From: Planctomycetota bacterium
Lineage (GTDB): Bacteria; Planctomycetota; Phycisphaerae; WQYP01
Length of the DNA: 39,728 nucleotides
Direction of reading: 5' to 3'
Assembly: GCA_021798635.1 (NCBI GenBank)
Contig: JAJZGH010000007.1
Coordinates: 1-39,728, forward strand
Of the stretch, positions 32,616 through 39,728 are shown one piece after another (position 1 is the first letter of the stretch; every line of letters begins with the position of its first letter). A program made the translations under genes and the position numbers. Below the pieces are notes generated by a model. It ran no database searches, had not been told where the DNA came from, and saw only the letters and a program-made list of their open reading frames with translations.

Positions 32616-35600
32616 TCAATGCCCAAACAGGCTGTGCAGATTATTGATGATGCCGGGCGCGTTTTTAAGCGTATTGCCCAGATCATTGCCGATATTCTTC
32701 AGCGGTTTAGCGCTTAAATGCAGTTGCGGCTTGCTGGTGGTGCCGTCAATACTTAACGGGATGGGAAGGGTAATCCCGGCCCCGGTGATATTTACATCCT
32801 GATGCAGGCTTTGATCCAAACCCACCCATCCGGAGAAGTCCATTCCAAAACTGACCAGCAGCACCTGGAGATTCTGATAATAGATTTTCCCCTTTTTGAG
32901 ATCAAATGTTGTCGGACGAATGCCGCTGTCTTTCATCACCATGCCTGATCCGCCGTTGCTTATCAGCGGCCCCATACTGCTTCCGATCATGGAAAACAGC
33001 GGAGAATCAGAGGAAATATGCGTAGCGCTGACGGTGCCGGTGAGCGTCCCTGTTTTTTTAAGCTGTGCGAATGCCAGCGGCAGTGTCGCCTTCTGCAACT
33101 GCAGATTGACTAATCCGGAAAGCTGCACGCCCCCGGAACCGTTTCCACCGCCCCACGCCAACGGCAGGAAATTCAGCAAGCTTCCACCCATGGCTTCATT
33201 CATGTGTACCTGATTCACCAGCGACAGGCTGTGGGTAAGAATATATTCCGGCGAAGCGAGATTAAAATCAATATGTCCGCCCGTGTTGAGTGTCCCTTTA
33301 TTGGCAGGTATCGCGCTGGGGATTAATTGCAGAATACCGCTGGATTGAACAAATGGAATTTTGCCGGGCCCAAGGGTCAGGCCGTCGATGGCAATTTTAT
33401 CAAATCCCAACGACGTCCGGCCGATGACCAGCTTACGCAACTGGCGCAGACCCTGGTCTGCCGTAAGTTGACCGGTAATTTGCAATTTCATGGTGTGCTG
33501 GCCCGCCATGGTCAACCCGGCGGGCAGCATGGGGCCAAGCAACGCCTGGATTCGCGCCAGATCGTAGCTGAACTCGCCCTGAATGTTTTCCGGTGATTTA
33601 TACGACCATGCTATCACGCTGCCTTTGTTAAGTTGAATGGTATTACCGCCGGAACCTGTCACGGCGTGCTCTGATACGGTGCAGTCATTCAGACATGTAA
33701 ATGTCGTAGCGACTGGATTAAGCAAACCGGAAACCGCCAACGCCAGATTATCCGGCGGCAGATTGGCACTGGCACCGGGAATAACGAGTTGGTAATTGTT
33801 CACGCCGCCGCGAATCGTGAGGCTGACCGAGGAACTTGGAGGTGTTGCTGATCCTGCAGTCTCCGCCGCCCCTTTAAGCGCCAAAGCCCCTTGAAGTTTT
33901 GCGCCGCTCTTCAGTTTTCCCAATGCTTCCAATAAAGGCGCAAATTTCTTGAGATCGGCATGGAGGCTGAACGCCGGAACTGTTGCCGTCATGGATGCAC
34001 CGGTTTGCAACGTCATAGGCTTTGAAACACTTAAATCCATGGCTCCATCGGACGTGTTCATTGCCAGAGAGGAAATATTTATATGTGTCGCTTTGCCCAG
34101 CAACGCCTGACATGCCATATCCAGGGTTAATTTTGGTTCCATAAATTCTGCGGTAGAGGCCTTGGGTGCGGTATTACGGAAGCTTAGATTATCCATTTCC
34201 AGATGCAATTTGGAAATCTTCAAGGAACCCGGCTTATATGCTGCCGTAATGACCGAATTCGTGACCGTTCCGCCAAGATCATCGTGTGCCGGCACCGGAG
34301 AAAACATGGCGACCATCTTCATCACAGCAGGCAGATTGATGGCGGCAATATGGACTTGCGCCAAAGGCACAGCCCACCCAGCGGAAATTTTTTGTACATC
34401 CACGTTGCCGCGGGGAATGCTGATTTCCCCACTTTGAATACTAAAGGTGCTGTTAGCACCGGTAATGGCACCGTGCGGCGAAAGCAGTGTTCCAGCGGAA
34501 TGGATCTTCACCGCAGGCTCGGTGATCACCGGCCGGCCCTGTCCCAGCCCCAGGGCCACGCTGTTAAGCGCCACGCTGAGATGATAGGCAATTTTCTGCG
34601 CGAATATATCCGCCGTCGTCGCGTTGACATCCAACGTGCCGGCCACACTGCGGCCCTTAAGTGCGACAAAAGGAGCCGCCTCCTGCACCAGATTGGCCAG
34701 CACCGCCTGCATGCTTAAAGCGTATGATCCATGGTTTTGTCCGGTCACCAGAACATTTAACTGCGGCGTACTTTCCGGCCTGCCGGTTGCGGTTGCCGCC
34801 TGATCCAACATACCTTTAACCAGATTCCACTTAGCGCTGGAGCGCTGAAATTGAGCCCCCAGCACCACCGGATTGATGATAAACGGCGTTTTTTTCCATG
34901 TGCCGCGCAAATCAGTCAGCGACAGCGTCTCCCGGCCCGTCGATTGCTTGCCCGTGCTGGTTAAATCACCCTGTAGACTCATCGTGCCGTGCCGCAACCG
35001 CAGCGCCAGTTTTCCCAGGCCCAGCGTGTTACGAAAGCTTGATGCGAACCATCCAAGATTGCAATAGCTGCTTACATGAAGAGCCGATGCACCCCAGTTA
35101 GCTTGATTATTCTGGATGGCTTTAAGTTCCGCCAAGGTGGCATTACCGGATAAGAGCATACGCAGATTCGTTGATTGCAGCCCCACGGAAGCAACATGAA
35201 ACCGATTTCCTTTCCATGAAATATCCAACGGCAGCGTCACGGTGCCCATTTGCGGCCGGTCAGACTTCAACAACGTGCCGCCTATCGCGCAGTTGATAAT
35301 GGTCAAAGGTCCGGAAATTTTCCCTATGCCCGCCTCAGGGGCGTTGACAGAAATTTTCCCGTTCACCACGCCATGAAATACGATAGACTTACTGGTGCGC
35401 GGTAAAATCTGGTCAATGGCGGTCAGATTCAAATGACTCACCAGCAATTCAAGTTTGCCGGTAAGCTGATTCAGGGGGAGAATTTTCCCATTTTTTATGG
35501 CGGTTAAATCCGCTACCAGGGAAAAGTCCGCCGGCTTGGCGTTTGCCTGGGCAATGTGCAGATGAACTGCGGCCACAATCGGCTTGCCGAGGGTGTTAAA

Positions 35601-37058
35601 GGCCACCGTGCCGCTGGCCGCAGCGGAGCCATTCGGTGCGCCGTTGGCCTGTGTCCAGTGCAGCGGCAGAATGCTGATTTTCACCGCACTGGCCAGCGGC
35701 GGCAGCGATCCGGATAGCGTCTGGGCATGGGCGTGTGCGGGCTGCCCCAAACGAATCGCCATCGCCACCGTGGTTTGTCCACCCATAAAATGTAGACCAC
35801 TGGGCAACGTGATCACATGCGGCAACGCTGCAAGCGTTTGCGCCAGTGGAGCCGACGCGGCAACATTGAATACCGCGGGCTGATCAGAAACTTTCTGACC
35901 ATGCAGCACCGCCAGCACCGTGGCAATCGAGCCATGGCCGGTGACGGCTGCCCCGCCCAGCGCGGTCTGAATGCCCAGGGCACTAATCTGATAGTTGCCG
36001 CCCCGCCAGGACGCATGAACCGGAATCTGTACCGTTCCAAGCTGCGGAGAATCGCCTTTTAACATCGCGCCAGAGAGTGCGGCATGATTCACCAGAATGT
36101 GACCATGAACCGCACCCGTCCCCACCGTAGGAATATTGGCCGCCAAGGCCAGGGTCAATTCACCACTGGGCGAGAGCTTTACCCCGGCCATGCTTAATAC
36201 CGGTTCCAAGGCCACGAGATTGAGCTGCTGTACGCCTGCGGTGAACGTGCCGGTCATGTCGGCGACGGGCATGATTTGACCATTGGCCAAGGCATTGATG
36301 GCAGCCGCCAGATGAATTTTACTGCGGGCCTGATTTCCCAGCCCGGCAGCGGTATCCAACTGCACATCGACCGGTTTATTGTCTATGGTATCCAGTACTA
36401 CGACCAGCCGTGTATGCTCCGCGTGGAAAGGCTTTAAATTCGGTGCGGTAAAAGACGCCTGTGCCAGATTCAATGTCAGTGTCGTGTTGATTTTCGGCAG
36501 CGTGGTGGCAGGACGGGCGGTTGGAGTGGTTCGCGGTGCGGCCGTCTGCGTGGCCGCCGGAGATACCGCCGCTGGGCGTGGATTGGCCAGCGCCTGCATG
36601 ATATTAAGCTGATGGTTGCTGTCTTGATTAAGCGTGAGCGTCTTAATATCAATGGCGATATTTCCCAGATTATGCCAGTTGGATAATAAGTTCAGAATGC
36701 TGCGGTGCGTGAGGATATTGACATCCCCGACTACCACATCACCATTGGGGTCCTTAAGCATGACCCGATTGAATTTTGCCGGCGTAAACCATCCTAATGA
36801 CATGCGCCCGATTTCCACGCTGCCGCTGATGCGGGAGTTAACTTGCGATTCAATGAACCGCACCCCCGGCCCCGTGCACAACATGCTGGGGATCGCCAAA
36901 ATCAGTAGTAGCAGCACTACCAGCACTATTCCCACGACCAGAGGCCAGCGCCGCCGCCGGCGGACGACTGCGTTTCCCCCTGCGTTGGGGGCTTTGGTTG
37001 CTTCCCCGCCGGAGTTACTTGCTGCGCCGGAATTCATGGATGGTTTATTATCAGTCAT
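32616..37058 (-). CDS. Very large AsmA-like inner-membrane-anchored protein
   Basis: The 1480-residue protein has a cytoplasmic, Asn/Ser/Gly-rich start, a basic RRRRRW stretch, one TM helix (about 38-60) and a very long periplasmic region made of repeating beta-strand patterns. The segment just after the TM (FIESQVNSRISGSVEIGRMS, in AsmA style: a helix, then GSVEIGRMSLGWF) and the C-terminus (ITLPIPLSIDGTTSKPQLHL) are characteristic of the AsmA/YhdP/TamB-like superfamily, whose members are thought to form bridge-like grooves moving phospholipids between inner and outer membranes. Length is similar to or larger than the big family members. A Pro/Ala/Thr linker lies at about 150-190. No clear Shine-Dalgarno precedes the ATG. 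Together with a TolC-like gene it implies a real outer membrane. The exact cargo is unknown. Confidence 0.75.
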   Translation of the reverse strand: MTDNKPSMNSGAASNSGGEATKAPNAGGNAVVRRRRRWPLVVGIVLVVLLLLILAIPSMLCTGPGVRFIESQVNSRISGSVEIGRMSLGWFTPAKFNRVMLKDPNGDVVVGDVNILTHRSILNLLSNWHNLGNIAIDIKTLTLNQDSNHQLNIMQALANPRPAAVSPAATQTAAPRTTPTARPATTLPKINTTLTLNLAQASFTAPNLKPFHAEHTRLVVVLDTIDNKPVDVQLDTAAGLGNQARSKIHLAAAINALANGQIMPVADMTGTFTAGVQQLNLVALEPVLSMAGVKLSPSGELTLALAANIPTVGTGAVHGHILVNHAALSGAMLKGDSPQLGTVQIPVHASWRGGNYQISALGIQTALGGAAVTGHGSIATVLAVLHGQKVSDQPAVFNVAASAPLAQTLAALPHVITLPSGLHFMGGQTTVAMAIRLGQPAHAHAQTLSGSLPPLASAVKISILPLHWTQANGAPNGSAAASGTVAFNTLGKPIVAAVHLHIAQANAKPADFSLVADLTAIKNGKILPLNQLTGKLELLVSHLNLTAIDQILPRTSKSIVFHGVVNGKISVNAPEAGIGKISGPLTIINCAIGGTLLKSDRPQMGTVTLPLDISWKGNRFHVASVGLQSTNLRMLLSGNATLAELKAIQNNQANWGASALHVSSYCNLGWFASSFRNTLGLGKLALRLRHGTMSLQGDLTSTGKQSTGRETLSLTDLRGTWKKTPFIINPVVLGAQFQRSSAKWNLVKGMLDQAATATGRPESTPQLNVLVTGQNHGSYALSMQAVLANLVQEAAPFVALKGRSVAGTLDVNATTADIFAQKIAYHLSVALNSVALGLGQGRPVITEPAVKIHSAGTLLSPHGAITGANSTFSIQSGEISIPRGNVDVQKISAGWAVPLAQVHIAAINLPAVMKMVAMFSPVPAHDDLGGTVTNSVITAAYKPGSLKISKLHLEMDNLSFRNTAPKASTAEFMEPKLTLDMACQALLGKATHINISSLAMNTSDGAMDLSVSKPMTLQTGASMTATVPAFSLHADLKKFAPLLEALGKLKSGAKLQGALALKGAAETAGSATPPSSSVSLTIRGGVNNYQLVIPGASANLPPDNLALAVSGLLNPVATTFTCLNDCTVSEHAVTGSGGNTIQLNKGSVIAWSYKSPENIQGEFSYDLARIQALLGPMLPAGLTMAGQHTMKLQITGQLTADQGLRQLRKLVIGRTSLGFDKIAIDGLTLGPGKIPFVQSSGILQLIPSAIPANKGTLNTGGHIDFNLASPEYILTHSLSLVNQVHMNEAMGGSLLNFLPLAWGGGNGSGGVQLSGLVNLQLQKATLPLAFAQLKKTGTLTGTVSATHISSDSPLFSMIGSSMGPLISNGGSGMVMKDSGIRPTTFDLKKGKIYYQNLQVLLVSFGMDFSGWVGLDQSLHQDVNITGAGITLPIPLSIDGTTSKPQLHLSAKPLKNIGNDLGNTLKNAPGIINNLHSLFGH

Positions 37059-37326
37059 GACTTAAATCCTGTTATCACATAATTTCAGCACGCCACCGCC
37101 GGGTCACGGCCGCGGTAACGCGCAACATTTCATCTGGCAACCCGCAGTCATGGCAATCGCCATGCTGACCCCGCAGGAGCCGCTTCCCTATAGTATATCG
37201 CATCCCCCCGCCACTTGCCGGATGTGGCCTAATAACACTATCATTTGGAATGGCAAGATTGGCAGCAAGGTTTGGAATAACCGAATTTTTAAGTCGTTCT
37301 GCCGCATGGATTGGAAATTTACTCCC
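37059..37326. other. Divergent region between the AsmA-like gene and mqnC
   Basis: The mqnC frame is open from 37150, but the first 59 codons encode residues unlike MqnC (many Trp, Asn and Ile) and no ribosome binding site precedes 37150. I therefore treat this stretch as likely upstream region. A TATAGT-like box near 37190 is unremarkable. No other gene is supported. Confidence 0.4.
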
Positions 37327-38697
37327 ATGATTGAATTTAACAATGATCTGCTTATCCCCCCCTTGAATCAGCACACCGGCTATCGCCCCGGTTTTGATAT
37401 TCACGCGGTGATTGACGGCAAGGCCCGCCTTACCGAGCAGCAGATGGATGAACTGTATCATCACGCGCCGCTGATGGATCTGGGCCGCTGGGCCTTTGCC
37501 GCCAGTCAGCGGATGCACGGCGAAGATTACCGCACCTATGTTATTGACCGGAACATCAATTACACCAACATCTGTACCGCCCGCTGCACGTTCTGCGCTT
37601 TTAAACGTAATGACCCTGAAGCACCGGATGCCTATACGCTTTCCTACGAACAAATTTACGAAAAAATCCGCGAACTTGTCAGCATCGGCGGCACCCAGAT
37701 TCTGATGCAGGGCGGCATGAACCCAGCCTTGCCGATCACCTATTATGAAGACCTGCTCCGCGGCATACGGGAAAAGTTCCCCAGCGTGCATATCCATGCG
37801 TTCAGCCCGCCGGAGTTTGTCGAATTTTCCCGCTTTTTCAATCTACCCATCGCAGAGGTTCTCGCACGCTTTAAGGCCGCTGGCCTGGCGACAGTTCCCG
37901 GCGGCGGCGGTGAAATATTTTCCGATCGCGTGCGCAGTAGAATCGGCCCGGGCAAATGCACCGGCGATCAGTGGCTGGATGTCATGACCGAAGCCCATAA
38001 GCTTGGCATGCACACCAGCGCCACCATGCTCATCGGTCATATTGAAACCATCGAAGATCGCATTGACCACATGAGCCGTGTTCGGCAGCGGCAGGACTGG
38101 GCCTTGGCCAACGCTGCCGCGCATTACACCGCGTTTATCCATTGGACCTATCAGCCTGACAACACGCCGCTGGATAAGAAACGTAAATGGAATCCGGATG
38201 CGGGCGTACCGTTTGAGTTCGACAACGGCCGCACCGTCAGACTGGCCGATGCCAATGAATATCTGCGGATGCTGGCGCTGGCCCGGCTGTATCTGGATAA
38301 TGTAAAGAACCTGCAAAGCAGTTGGGTGACCATGGGCCCCAAGATCGGGCAATTGGCCCTGTTCTTCGGGGCCAACGATATGGGCAGCGTGATGATGGAA
38401 GAAAACGTGGTCAGCAGTGCCGGCACATCCTTCCGCCTGTCCGAAGAAATGATCTGCCGACTCATTCGCGACAGCGGCTGGATTCCCGCCCAGCGCAATC
38501 AATTCTATCAGGTACTCAAACGCCATGACGGCCCGCAATCACCGGATTTGCAACCACGCCAGGCCGGCGAATTTGCCAGGCGCCAGCATCAGATCACGCC
38601 CGAAGCCGCCGCACAATATAAAGCGATCGAATTAACCATCAGCGCGCCGCGCACGCGGGCGGAGGAGAAGGCGGGAGAATCAGGAGTTAGAAGTTAG
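37327..38697 (+). CDS. mqnC: Cyclic dehypoxanthinyl futalosine synthase (radical SAM)
   Basis: MqnC is a radical SAM enzyme that closes dehypoxanthine futalosine into the cyclic spiro form in the futalosine route to menaquinone. Using the ATG at 37327 the protein has 456 residues. The radical SAM cluster motif is C83-x3-C87-x2-C90 (NICTARCTFCAF), directly after the MqnC signature DRNINYTN. GGTQILMQGGMNP, HIHAFSPPE, VPGGGGEIFSDRVR, WTYQPDNTPL and ENVVSSAGTSFR all fit MqnC rather than the related aminofutalosine synthase MqnE. The C-terminal 55 residues after VLKRHDG are an unconserved, charged extension. Starts at 37150 and 37306 are possible; none has a good ribosome binding site. The other mqn genes are not in the window. 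It is convergent with the TolC-like gene. Confidence 0.9.
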   Translation: MIEFNNDLLIPPLNQHTGYRPGFDIHAVIDGKARLTEQQMDELYHHAPLMDLGRWAFAASQRMHGEDYRTYVIDRNINYTNICTARCTFCAFKRNDPEAPDAYTLSYEQIYEKIRELVSIGGTQILMQGGMNPALPITYYEDLLRGIREKFPSVHIHAFSPPEFVEFSRFFNLPIAEVLARFKAAGLATVPGGGGEIFSDRVRSRIGPGKCTGDQWLDVMTEAHKLGMHTSATMLIGHIETIEDRIDHMSRVRQRQDWALANAAAHYTAFIHWTYQPDNTPLDKKRKWNPDAGVPFEFDNGRTVRLADANEYLRMLALARLYLDNVKNLQSSWVTMGPKIGQLALFFGANDMGSVMMEENVVSSAGTSFRLSEEMICRLIRDSGWIPAQRNQFYQVLKRHDGPQSPDLQPRQAGEFARRQHQITPEAAAQYKAIELTISAPRTRAEEKAGESGVRS

Positions 38698-38736
38698 CAT
38701 CCGGCATTGTCGTTGGCAGACAGGTTTGGCGCGCGG

Positions 38737-38792
38737 CAAATTTGAGATTTCAAATTTCAGATCCCAGATTCCAAATTCCAGGTTCCAGGTTC
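38737..38792. repeat. Short degenerate AT-rich repeat tract
   Basis: Between the convergent mqnC and TolC-like genes a 56-base stretch is built from variants of CAGATTCC / CAAATTTC / CAGGTTCC words of 7-10 bases, repeated five to six times with drift. It is not a CRISPR (no constant repeat, no spacers). Similar tracts are frequent between genes in some planctomycetes as I recall, but this could not be checked here. Confidence 0.45.
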
Positions 38793-38828
38793 TTGCTCAC
38801 GACAACGCCAGACACCTCCAGCAATTGT

Positions 38829-39728
38829 TCACCGGTAAGATCTGCCCAGAAAACGCGTAACGCCGGATTTTTGTAAGGCGTCCGTGGGCGCTGGTTCAAT
38901 GCGGACCTGATCATAAGTCAGCAATGTCCCCTTGGCGGCTTCCAGGCTGACGATTGCCTGGGAATAATTCACCATGGCCTGCACTTCCGCGGACTGCGCG
39001 GAGGCCAGATTCTGCTCCGCGGTTAATTTGAGATTCAAGAATGTCGGCGTCAGGCTTACACCCACCTGTTGCTGTACATCCAAAGCGGTAAGCACCTGAC
39101 CGGCGGCAATGCGAGCCTGCCGTTGGGCCTGAATTTGCTGATAACTTGAAAGCATGGTCCTTAAAGCGATTTTCACCGATAAAATCACGCTTTGCGCATC
39201 GAACAGCATTTGCGTAAGGTCCTGCCGCCGCACCAGACGCTGTTCATGGTAGCCGGCCTCGGCAGCGCGATTGCCTATGGGAATCGCCACCTGCAAACCA
39301 GCGGCATAACTCCAGAACCGTGCCGGGCTGATCGTTTGTGTGAACGCATTGCCAAAGGCCTTGGAAAGGCCGTTGGACTGCGTGGAAAGTGTCAGGTTCG
39401 CCTGCGGAAGCAGGGTATTGGCGGCAACGCGAACATTAATATCCGCCTCATGAAGTCTCAGGCGGTCTTCCCGCATAATGCTGCGCTGCGCAAGCGCGGT
39501 TGAAATTTCCTGGGCCACATTGAACATGACTGGTTCCGTGATGGGTTTGTCCGTCGGAATCAGCAGGATGTTACCGCGAAGATTCAACTGCGGATCATTG
39601 AGCAGGGATTTTAATTGATCGGATGTGGTGCGCAAATTCGCCTCAGCGGTAATCAGCGCCACGCGACTTTGGGCCACCGCGTCACCGGCCTGGGCCACCT
39701 GCACGGAACTGGCGTCAAAAATTCCGCG
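38829..39728 (-). CDS. TolC-like outer membrane efflux protein, N-terminus beyond the window
   Basis: The frame is open to the right edge of the window and encodes at least the last 300 residues of an outer-membrane-factor protein. The helical coiled-coil features of TolC family repeats are clear: QVAQAGDAVAQSRVALITAE with LRTTSDQLKSLLNDP in the first half, and ALDVQQQVGVSLTPTFLNLK with EQNLASAQSAEVQAMVNYSQ in the second, ending NYSQAIVSLEAAKGTLL. A strand region (FWSYAAGLQVAIPIGNRAAE) follows the hairpin as in TolC-like beta-barrel segments. Such proteins form the outer-membrane duct of tripartite efflux or type I secretion systems. The partner genes, if linked, lie to the right on this strand. 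There is no internal frameshift. Start codon and signal peptide cannot be seen. Confidence 0.85.
   Translation of the reverse strand, partial: RGIFDASSVQVAQAGDAVAQSRVALITAEANLRTTSDQLKSLLNDPQLNLRGNILLIPTDKPITEPVMFNVAQEISTALAQRSIMREDRLRLHEADINVRVAANTLLPQANLTLSTQSNGLSKAFGNAFTQTISPARFWSYAAGLQVAIPIGNRAAEAGYHEQRLVRRQDLTQMLFDAQSVILSVKIALRTMLSSYQQIQAQRQARIAAGQVLTALDVQQQVGVSLTPTFLNLKLTAEQNLASAQSAEVQAMVNYSQAIVSLEAAKGTLLTYDQVRIEPAPTDALQKSGVTRFLGRSYR

Noticed and set aside
37150..37326. Longer N-terminus for MqnC starting at 37150
   Set aside because: The extra 59 residues do not resemble the family and no ribosome binding site precedes the ATG; kept only as an alternative.
37075..37797. A 240-codon open frame on the minus strand opposite mqnC
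   Set aside because: It lies fully antisense to the strongly conserved start and radical SAM region of MqnC and has no recognisable domain; a codon-bias shadow.
37843..38538. A 231-codon open frame on the minus strand opposite mqnC
   Set aside because: Antisense to conserved MqnC sequence; no family features.
38737..38792. Possible CRISPR-like array
   Set aside because: Repeats are 7-10 bases, drift from copy to copy and lack spacers; no cas genes nearby.

Overview
The window reads like a chromosomal segment of a Gram-negative bacterium of the Planctomycetota, most likely class Phycisphaerae. This placement is an inference. It rests on two proteins with PEP-CTERM-type C-terminal anchors (VPDP/VPES, a hydrophobic stretch, then an Arg-rich tail), squalene-hopene cyclase, futalosine-route menaquinone synthesis (MqnC), a YbeY with GYDD instead of GYDH, a BatA-like membrane protein, and AsmA-like and TolC-like envelope proteins. 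No rRNA, tRNA, CRISPR array, intact insertion sequence or prophage was recognised. Gene density is normal and most genes are housekeeping.

Layout. 1-525: no convincing gene, ending in a good promoter placed so that thrC mRNA may be leaderless. 526-5172: threonine synthase (thrC) and a Tat-exported GH31 glycosidase with a PA14 insert. 5223-6149 (minus): GDP-L-fucose synthase-like epimerase. 6168-6432: a REP-like pair of direct repeats, each with a GGTACC hairpin. 6487-8079: a PEP-CTERM protein followed by a strong hairpin. 8327-10939 (minus): DNA topoisomerase I. 11556-12296: an isochorismatase-fold protein with a degenerate active site. 12330-13178 (minus): two-domain VOC protein. 13480-15186 (minus): subtilisin-like PEP-CTERM protein. 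15363-17444 (minus): squalene-hopene cyclase. 17678-20860: a large c-di-GMP enzyme. 21178-21717: a stand-alone NuoI-like ferredoxin subunit. 21956-26169: a tight operon pgpH-ybeY-corC, followed by def (26305-26892). 26891-27276: decayed remains of an AbiE-type toxin-antitoxin pair. 27347-31180 (minus): SPOR-like membrane protein, GT2 glycosyltransferase and GT39 (ArnT-like) glycosyltransferase. 31327-32571: BatA-like membrane protein. 32616-37058 (minus): 1480-residue AsmA-like protein. 37327-38697: mqnC. 38829 to the window end (minus): TolC-like protein, incomplete.

Themes. Envelope and surface work dominates: hopanoid formation, polyprenyl-phosphate-linked glycosylation (GT2 plus GT39), a nucleotide-sugar enzyme, AsmA and TolC proteins and exported PEP-CTERM proteins. 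Second-messenger turnover appears twice: a PgpH-type c-di-AMP hydrolase and a GGDEF/EAL enzyme. NuoI and MqnC point to a menaquinone-linked respiratory chain.

The most unusual protein is the GGDEF/EAL enzyme. It appears to carry an N-terminal globin-like sensor lacking the haem-ligating His, two GAF domains, an intact GGDEF with I-site, an EAL domain with substitutions, and a C-terminal zinc-binding CZB-like domain whose His/Cys/His/His spacing matches DgcZ. Other points worth checking are the AbiE relic, the possible leaderless thrC, the GGTACC repeats, and a hairpin that overlaps the ribosome binding site of the GT2 gene. No wholly new multi-gene system could be demonstrated.
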